Below, piece after piece: positions 6,734 through 10,435 of a stretch of DNA of 10,435 bases. This DNA is from Candidatus Krumholzibacteriia bacterium. GTDB taxonomy: Bacteria; Krumholzibacteriota; Krumholzibacteriia; LZORAL124-64-63. A program made the translations under genes and the position numbers. The DNA is taken from positions 1-10,435 of the forward strand of contig JADGEP010000078.1 of assembly GCA_016744275.1 (NCBI GenBank), read 5' to 3'. Below the pieces are notes generated by a model, which saw only the letters and a program-made list of their open reading frames with translations, was not told where the DNA came from and made no database searches. Within the stretch, counting starts at the first letter, position 1. Each line of letters opens with the position of its first letter.

Positions 6734-7663
6734 ATGACGATTCAAGAACTGAAGTACCTCACCGCCGTGGCGGAACATCTGCATTTTGGCCGCGCCGCCG
6801 CCGCTTGCCATGTGACCCAACCCACCCTCAGTGCGGGCCTGCGCAGCCTGGAGAACAAGCTGGACCAAATCTTATTCGAACGCGGACCGCATGGTGTGCT
6901 CATCACTCATGCCGGCGAACCGCTGGTGCAGCAGGCCCGCAAAATCCTGTCTGAAGTGCGCCAATTCGAACAGTTGGCCAGAGCCGGCCAAACGCCTTTG
7001 ACCGGGACCTTCAAACTGGGCGCCATCCCCACCATTGGTCCCTACCTTTTCCCCCACATCATCGCGGGCTTGCGTCGCGATTGGCCACAGTTGCAGTTGA
7101 GCCTGGTCGAAGCTCGCACCGACGACCTCTTGCACGAATTGCGCCTCGGCGAATTGGACGCGGTGCTGCTCTCGCCACCCTTCGACGACTCAGGCCTGGC
7201 CCATGACATGTTGTACGAAGAAGAATTTCTGCTCGCCTTGCCCGACAAACACCGGCTGCAGAAGCAGCGCACTTTGCGGGTGGCCGATCTGGAGGATGAA
7301 CAACTGCTGTTGCTGGACGAAGGGCATTGCTTGCGCGACCAGGTGGTGGAGTTCTGCCAGGTGGGAGAATCTTCAGCGCGCAACTTGCTGCGGTCCAGCA
7401 GCCTTGAGACCTTGCGCAACATGGTCGCCGCCGGCGCAGGCTGCACTTTGTTGCCGGCCTTGGCGGTGACCAAACCGGCGGCGAATATCCGGGCCCTGGC
7501 GCGGCCCCGTCCAAGTCGATCGGTCGGCCTGTACTGGCGTCAGAATTTTTCCGGGGCGGAATCGGCGCAGCTGTTGGCTGACACGGTGCGGGCTCACTTA
7601 CCGCAGTCTGTTCAGTCAATCCAGTCGGTTCAGTCCTTGAACAGTACCCGAACTGTCAGCTGA
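6734..7663 (+). CDS. oxyR: OxyR, LysR-family hydrogen peroxide sensor and regulator
   Basis: OxyR senses hydrogen peroxide by disulfide formation and activates antioxidant genes. The 309-residue protein has the LysR winged helix-turn-helix at about 1-60 (AAAACHVTQPTLSAGLRSLE) and a linker helix to about 88. The effector domain begins at FKLGAIPTIGPYLFPHII. The redox motif is intact: H198, C199, L200, R201, D202 and C208, with C199 and C208 at the same numbers as E. coli. The conserved SLETLRNMVAAG and TLLPALAV segments follow. This separates OxyR from generic LysR proteins. The ATG at 6734 matches the E. coli N-terminus residue for residue in length, yet no Shine-Dalgarno sequence precedes it; the operator occupies that space. 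The last ~20 residues are a tail with four QS[VIL] repeats, unlike the E. coli tail, and the final 34 bases overlap the convergent glycosidase gene. It is divergent from dps, its likely target. Confidence 0.95.
   Translation: MTIQELKYLTAVAEHLHFGRAAAACHVTQPTLSAGLRSLENKLDQILFERGPHGVLITHAGEPLVQQARKILSEVRQFEQLARAGQTPLTGTFKLGAIPTIGPYLFPHIIAGLRRDWPQLQLSLVEARTDDLLHELRLGELDAVLLSPPFDDSGLAHDMLYEEEFLLALPDKHRLQKQRTLRVADLEDEQLLLLDEGHCLRDQVVEFCQVGESSARNLLRSSSLETLRNMVAAGAGCTLLPALAVTKPAANIRALARPRPSRSVGLYWRQNFSGAESAQLLADTVRAHLPQSVQSIQSVQSLNSTRTVS
7604..7639 (+). repeat. Four tandem 9-bp repeats in the oxyR 3' end
   Basis: Codons 291-302 of oxyR read Q-S-V, Q-S-I, Q-S-V, Q-S-L. At DNA level the unit is CAGTCN followed by GTT, ATC or TTG, and an 18-base period is visible because CAGTC-N-GTTCAGTC occurs at 7604-7617 and again at 7622-7635. 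The glycosidase stop codon (minus strand, 7632-7630) falls inside the repeats. This looks like local slippage expansion. Confidence 0.85.
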
Positions 7664-9741
7664 CGTTTCGCCGCGGGCCACTGTCCACCCACGACTTCAG
7701 ACGTCACCTTCACTTCCGCATTTTCAAGCTCGGCCACAAATCGGGTCAGGCGGAATTCGCCATTTTCGTAGCCGTAACCGTCGCCGGCATCTTCGTACAA
7801 CAACCCTTCGGCGTGGCCGCCGGCATCCAGGCTCACGATCAGTTCCAACGCCTCAAGGCTGATTTCCCCCGTGTGCTGAACGACCGGTCCCAGAGGCAGA
7901 ACGGCGCCACCACGCAAATAGAGCCGGGGCAGGTCCGGATCTTCTTTTTCCCCAGACAACACCCGCAGCGCTCGCCAACGGCCACCCGGCACCACAAATT
8001 CTTCGGCGGGGCCCGTGGCATTCACGTTGGCCACAACCATCAGGTCGTCGCCCAATAGAAACTGATGGTCCACATCCCGCAGTTTGGCATCGGTCGGGTC
8101 AGCAAAGAACACCGGCCGCACTGGTGGCATCCCCGTCTCGGCCGCTTCGCGCATCAGGGTGTAATAAAACGGCAGCAGCCGGTAGCGCCGCTCAAGTGCT
8201 CGACGACAAGTGTCTTCCACTTCTGCCCCGAACGACCATGGCTCTTTGTCGATGTTGCCCTTGCCGGTGTGGCCGCGAGCGAAGGGCAGCAAGGCCCCGA
8301 TGCCCATCCAGCGGGCGAACATTTTGTCGCTGCCGGCGCCCACGAATCCGCCGATGTCCGGACCCACCAGGGGTTGCCCGGATAGGCCCAAATTCAGCGT
8401 CATGCTGATGGACCATTCCACGTGATTCCAATTGGCGGTGTTGTCGCCGGTCCAACTGGCGGCCCATTTTTGTCCGCCCAGATGATTGGCCCTTGAAAGA
8501 ACAAAAGGCCGTCGCTCCGGACGCGCCGCCCGCACACCCTCCCAGGTCGCCCTGGCCATCAGCATGCCGTAGACATTGTGGTAACGGGCGTGAGTGCCTG
8601 GCCCGCCCAACTCCGCGTCGGCCCGGTGCAGATTACTCAGGGGCATGGTTTTGGTGGGCGTATTGAACACCGCCGGTTCATTCATGTCGTTCCAGATGCC
8701 ATCGACACCCAGGGTCAGGAACTGGCCGTACAACCCGCCCCACCACTGGCGCACCGCTGCGTTGGTGAAGTCGGGAAATACACAGCGGCCAGGCCAGACG
8801 TTGCCGCGATAGGGCGCTCCGTTGGCCGTTTGCACCCAGGCGTTGATTTCTTGCCCCGAATCGTAAACGTGGTACCCGCTCTCTTCCTTGATGCCCGGGT
8901 CGATGATCGCCACAGTGTGGAACCCATCGGCGTGCAAGTCCTGCATCAGGCCGCGCGGATCAGGAAAATCGACCGGATCAAAAGTGAAACTGCGATTGGC
9001 ATTCATGTAGTCGATGTCCAGCCAGATCACGTCGCAGGGAATGTCCTTGTCGCGAAAAGTGCCGGCCACTTCGCGAACACGGTCATCCGGCGTGTACGAA
9101 TAGCGACACTGGTGATAACCAAGGGACCACAGTGGCGGTAAGGGCATGGTGCCAATTAACTTGGCCAAGCCCTGCATGACCGCCGCCGGGTCAACTCCAG
9201 TGATGATATAGACGGGAAATTCCGGCCCCGACGACTCAAATCGGATGCCCTCGCGCAAGTCGATCAGGCACCGATGGGGCGTATCGGCCAGCACGCCAAA
9301 GCTGGTGCCATCGGGCCGCACGGCCAGCACCCAGGGGTGCGATTGGTACAGGCTCAGATCATTGCCGCCCCAACCGTAAGCATCATAGTTCCATGCCACC
9401 GCGCGCGTGCCGTTGCGCAACAAAGGGCCCGCCACTTCGCCGGTTCCGTACAACGAGGTGTTTTCGTCGATGGCCACCCGAACACTGGCGCGCCCCTGCA
9501 CGCGGCTGAACTCTGGCCGCAGGGTCCACTCGTCGCCCAACAGCGTGGCCGGGGGCAACTCGCCCGTGACGCTCAACGAAGGCAGGCTGGCGCTCCGGGC
9601 CTCCTCGCTGGCATAGAAACGGGCCCGATCCGGGCCCAGGCTTTCAGCGACCGGATCCTGGGCAGAAACCGCGGCAACGCCCCAAGCAGCCACGAAGGCT
9701 CCGGCCAACACGGCACTGACGATGAGCTTCCTCAGATCCAT
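7630..9741 (-). CDS. Secreted GH31 glycoside hydrolase, alpha-glucosidase type
   Basis: GH31 retaining alpha-glycosidases cleave terminal alpha-glucosyl residues from oligosaccharides. The 703-residue protein starts with a Sec signal peptide (hydrophobic about 6-24, cleavage after V-S-A at 25-27), so it acts in the periplasm or outside. An N-terminal beta-sandwich covers about 30-195, including LYGTGE at 97-102. The (beta/alpha)8 barrel follows with WLDIDYM (240-246), the nucleophile D352 in WNDMNEP (350-356), the acid/base D433 in WTGDN (430-434), and H491 in FARGHT. C-terminal beta domains run from about 550. WNDMNEP fits alpha-glucosidases rather than the xylosidase or sulfoquinovosidase branches, but exact linkage is not readable. 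GGAGAG six bases before the ATG supports the start. It lies 51 bases downstream of the barrel gene on the same strand with no hairpin between, so co-transcription is likely. Its 3' end overlaps oxyR by 34 bases. Confidence 0.93.
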   Translation of the reverse strand: MDLRKLIVSAVLAGAFVAAWGVAAVSAQDPVAESLGPDRARFYASEEARSASLPSLSVTGELPPATLLGDEWTLRPEFSRVQGRASVRVAIDENTSLYGTGEVAGPLLRNGTRAVAWNYDAYGWGGNDLSLYQSHPWVLAVRPDGTSFGVLADTPHRCLIDLREGIRFESSGPEFPVYIITGVDPAAVMQGLAKLIGTMPLPPLWSLGYHQCRYSYTPDDRVREVAGTFRDKDIPCDVIWLDIDYMNANRSFTFDPVDFPDPRGLMQDLHADGFHTVAIIDPGIKEESGYHVYDSGQEINAWVQTANGAPYRGNVWPGRCVFPDFTNAAVRQWWGGLYGQFLTLGVDGIWNDMNEPAVFNTPTKTMPLSNLHRADAELGGPGTHARYHNVYGMLMARATWEGVRAARPERRPFVLSRANHLGGQKWAASWTGDNTANWNHVEWSISMTLNLGLSGQPLVGPDIGGFVGAGSDKMFARWMGIGALLPFARGHTGKGNIDKEPWSFGAEVEDTCRRALERRYRLLPFYYTLMREAAETGMPPVRPVFFADPTDAKLRDVDHQFLLGDDLMVVANVNATGPAEEFVVPGGRWRALRVLSGEKEDPDLPRLYLRGGAVLPLGPVVQHTGEISLEALELIVSLDAGGHAEGLLYEDAGDGYGYENGEFRLTRFVAELENAEVKVTSEVVGGQWPAAKRQLTVRVLFKD

Positions 9742-9792
9742 ACCCAGCTCTCCGTTTCGGTACGCGCCTCATTGATCCACAAAGGTCGTGAT

Positions 9793-10263
9793 CTAAAAAT
9801 TCCAACCGACCGTGATCTTGAAATCAGGCGAATCCACCAAACCCAGTTTGCCTTCCAGCAACAGGGTCTTGCCACTGTCCAATACCAGGCGGTAGTTGCC
9901 CAGCGCGCTCAAGCCAAAATCGGTGCTGGTATCGTCCACCTCGAAACCGGGCACGTTGGACAGGTTGCCAAAATCGTATTTGGAAAAGTTCAGGCCCAAC
10001 TCGCCACCGACCGACCAGGGCGTATTGGGGAAGTCGTAAATCAAGTCACCGTTGACGGCGATCAGAGTGAGGTTGTCACCAAATCCGATTTCCACATTAG
10101 GCACCAGGCGCAGTGAATCTGTGACGAGGCCAAGATCGGCGTGGCCGCCGATGTGGAATTGGTCCGGGCTGAGAGACACGCCGGCGCGGGCGCCATATTC
10201 AGTGGCCGAAGCGGTCCCGGCAAGAAGGCAGACAACAAGGGACAACAAGACGGCGCGTTTCAT
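9793..10263 (-). CDS. Small outer-membrane beta-barrel protein of unknown function
   Basis: The 156-residue product has a clear Sec signal peptide (MKRAVLLSLVVCLLAGTASA, cleavage after residue 20). The mature part is about 136 residues of alternating polar and hydrophobic strands rich in Gly, Asp, Asn and Tyr (for example ARAGVSLSPDQFHIGGHADLG). The last residues are VGWNF, and a terminal aromatic is the usual signal for outer-membrane barrel insertion. The size fits an eight-stranded barrel like OmpX or the OmpA N-domain, too small for a classical sugar porin. I chose the ATG at 10263: AGGGAG precedes it at a proper distance and the signal peptide begins there; an in-frame ATG at 10329 would add 22 polar residues including the ribosome site. 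It is upstream of and in line with the GH31 gene. I do not recognise a named family. Confidence 0.8.
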   Translation of the reverse strand: MKRAVLLSLVVCLLAGTASATEYGARAGVSLSPDQFHIGGHADLGLVTDSLRLVPNVEIGFGDNLTLIAVNGDLIYDFPNTPWSVGGELGLNFSKYDFGNLSNVPGFEVDDTSTDFGLSALGNYRLVLDSGKTLLLEGKLGLVDSPDFKITVGWNF

Positions 10264-10302
10264 TTTCCGCTCCCTTTCAAGGCAAGGTGGTGGCGATTGG
10301 CC

Positions 10303-10324
10303 CAGAAATTTCGACAGAAATTTC
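10303..10324 (-). repeat. Direct repeat in the leader of the beta-barrel gene
   Basis: The 10-base unit CAGAAATTTC (plus-strand reading) occurs at 10303-10312 and 10315-10324, a 12-base period. Each copy contains the 8-base palindrome GAAATTTC. The pair lies about 40-60 bases upstream of the start codon, downstream of the proposed -10 box, where a regulator or an mRNA structure could act. Function is unknown. Confidence 0.75.
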
Positions 10325-10341
10325 CGCATCGTGAGCGCCCA

Positions 10342-10347
10342 ATTCTA
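10342..10347 (-). promoter_or_regulatory. Candidate -10 box for the beta-barrel/GH31 operon
   Basis: On the minus strand TAGAAT matches five of six bases of the -10 consensus, about 80 bases before the start codon. The region upstream is AT-richer (10348-10384), but no good -35 lies at 16-18 bases; TTGAAG is only 12 bases away. The call is therefore tentative. Confidence 0.3.
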
Positions 10348-10435
10348 GGTGAAAACAGTCTTCAAAACCAGTGGAATTCGTTTTGAGCGACAATGCTCGC
10401 CGTACCGGCTTGCAAATGCTAAGATCTCACGGTTG

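Noticed and set aside
6086..7663. Possible novel defence or mobile island between the pump and the glycosidase
   Set aside because: The two genes are standard OxyR and Dps with all key residues. No integrase, tRNA, direct flanking repeats or composition break supports an island.
9274..10116. 280-codon plus-strand open frame spanning the GH31 5' end and the barrel gene
   Set aside because: It crosses two genes with good ribosome sites and signal peptides on the other strand and encodes nothing recognisable.

Overview
The window is about 10.4 kb of GC-rich DNA from a diderm (Gram-negative-type) bacterium. The evidence for this is a complete tripartite RND efflux pump with a TolC-family outer-membrane channel, a lipoprotein adaptor, a secreted glycosidase with a Sec signal peptide, and a small outer-membrane beta-barrel protein ending in phenylalanine. 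The sequence alone does not identify the phylum. The proteins are clearly diverged from the enteric examples I know, so I do not name a genus.

Layout. Positions 1-259 are non-coding and hold a weak promoter candidate. Positions 260-6071 (+) form a tightly packed three-gene operon: TolC-like channel, periplasmic adaptor lipoprotein, and HAE1-type RND permease. Both internal junctions are 4-base start/stop overlaps (TTGA, then ATGA), so translation is probably coupled. A strong hairpin plus T-run at 6086-6120 closes the operon and can also serve the gene converging from the right. Positions 6152-6595 (-) encode a Dps-type ferritin-like protein with all ferroxidase ligands. Positions 6734-7663 (+) encode OxyR with both redox cysteines, numbered 199 and 208 as in E. 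coli. The two genes are divergent. The AT-rich gap between them carries a perfect 27-bp palindrome whose core matches the OxyR dimer consensus. A second, weaker half-site lies exactly 22 bp away, next to a plausible dps promoter. Positions 7630-9741 (-) encode a secreted GH31 alpha-glucosidase-type enzyme that converges on oxyR and overlaps its 3' end by 34 bp. Positions 9793-10263 (-) encode a small secreted beta-barrel protein upstream of and in line with the GH31 gene. Positions 10264-10435 hold its leader and probable promoter.

How the genes work together. The first block is a self-contained drug or metabolite exporter. The middle block is a peroxide-response pair: OxyR senses hydrogen peroxide and Dps consumes it while storing iron, with the shared operator between them. 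The right block may be a small envelope operon for alpha-glucoside use, but the link between the barrel protein and the glycosidase rests only on position.

I did not find a clearly new biological system, mobile element, CRISPR array, tRNA or rRNA. The most informative non-coding signal is the dps/oxyR operator. The oddest coding feature is the repeat-bearing OxyR tail that overlaps the glycosidase gene.
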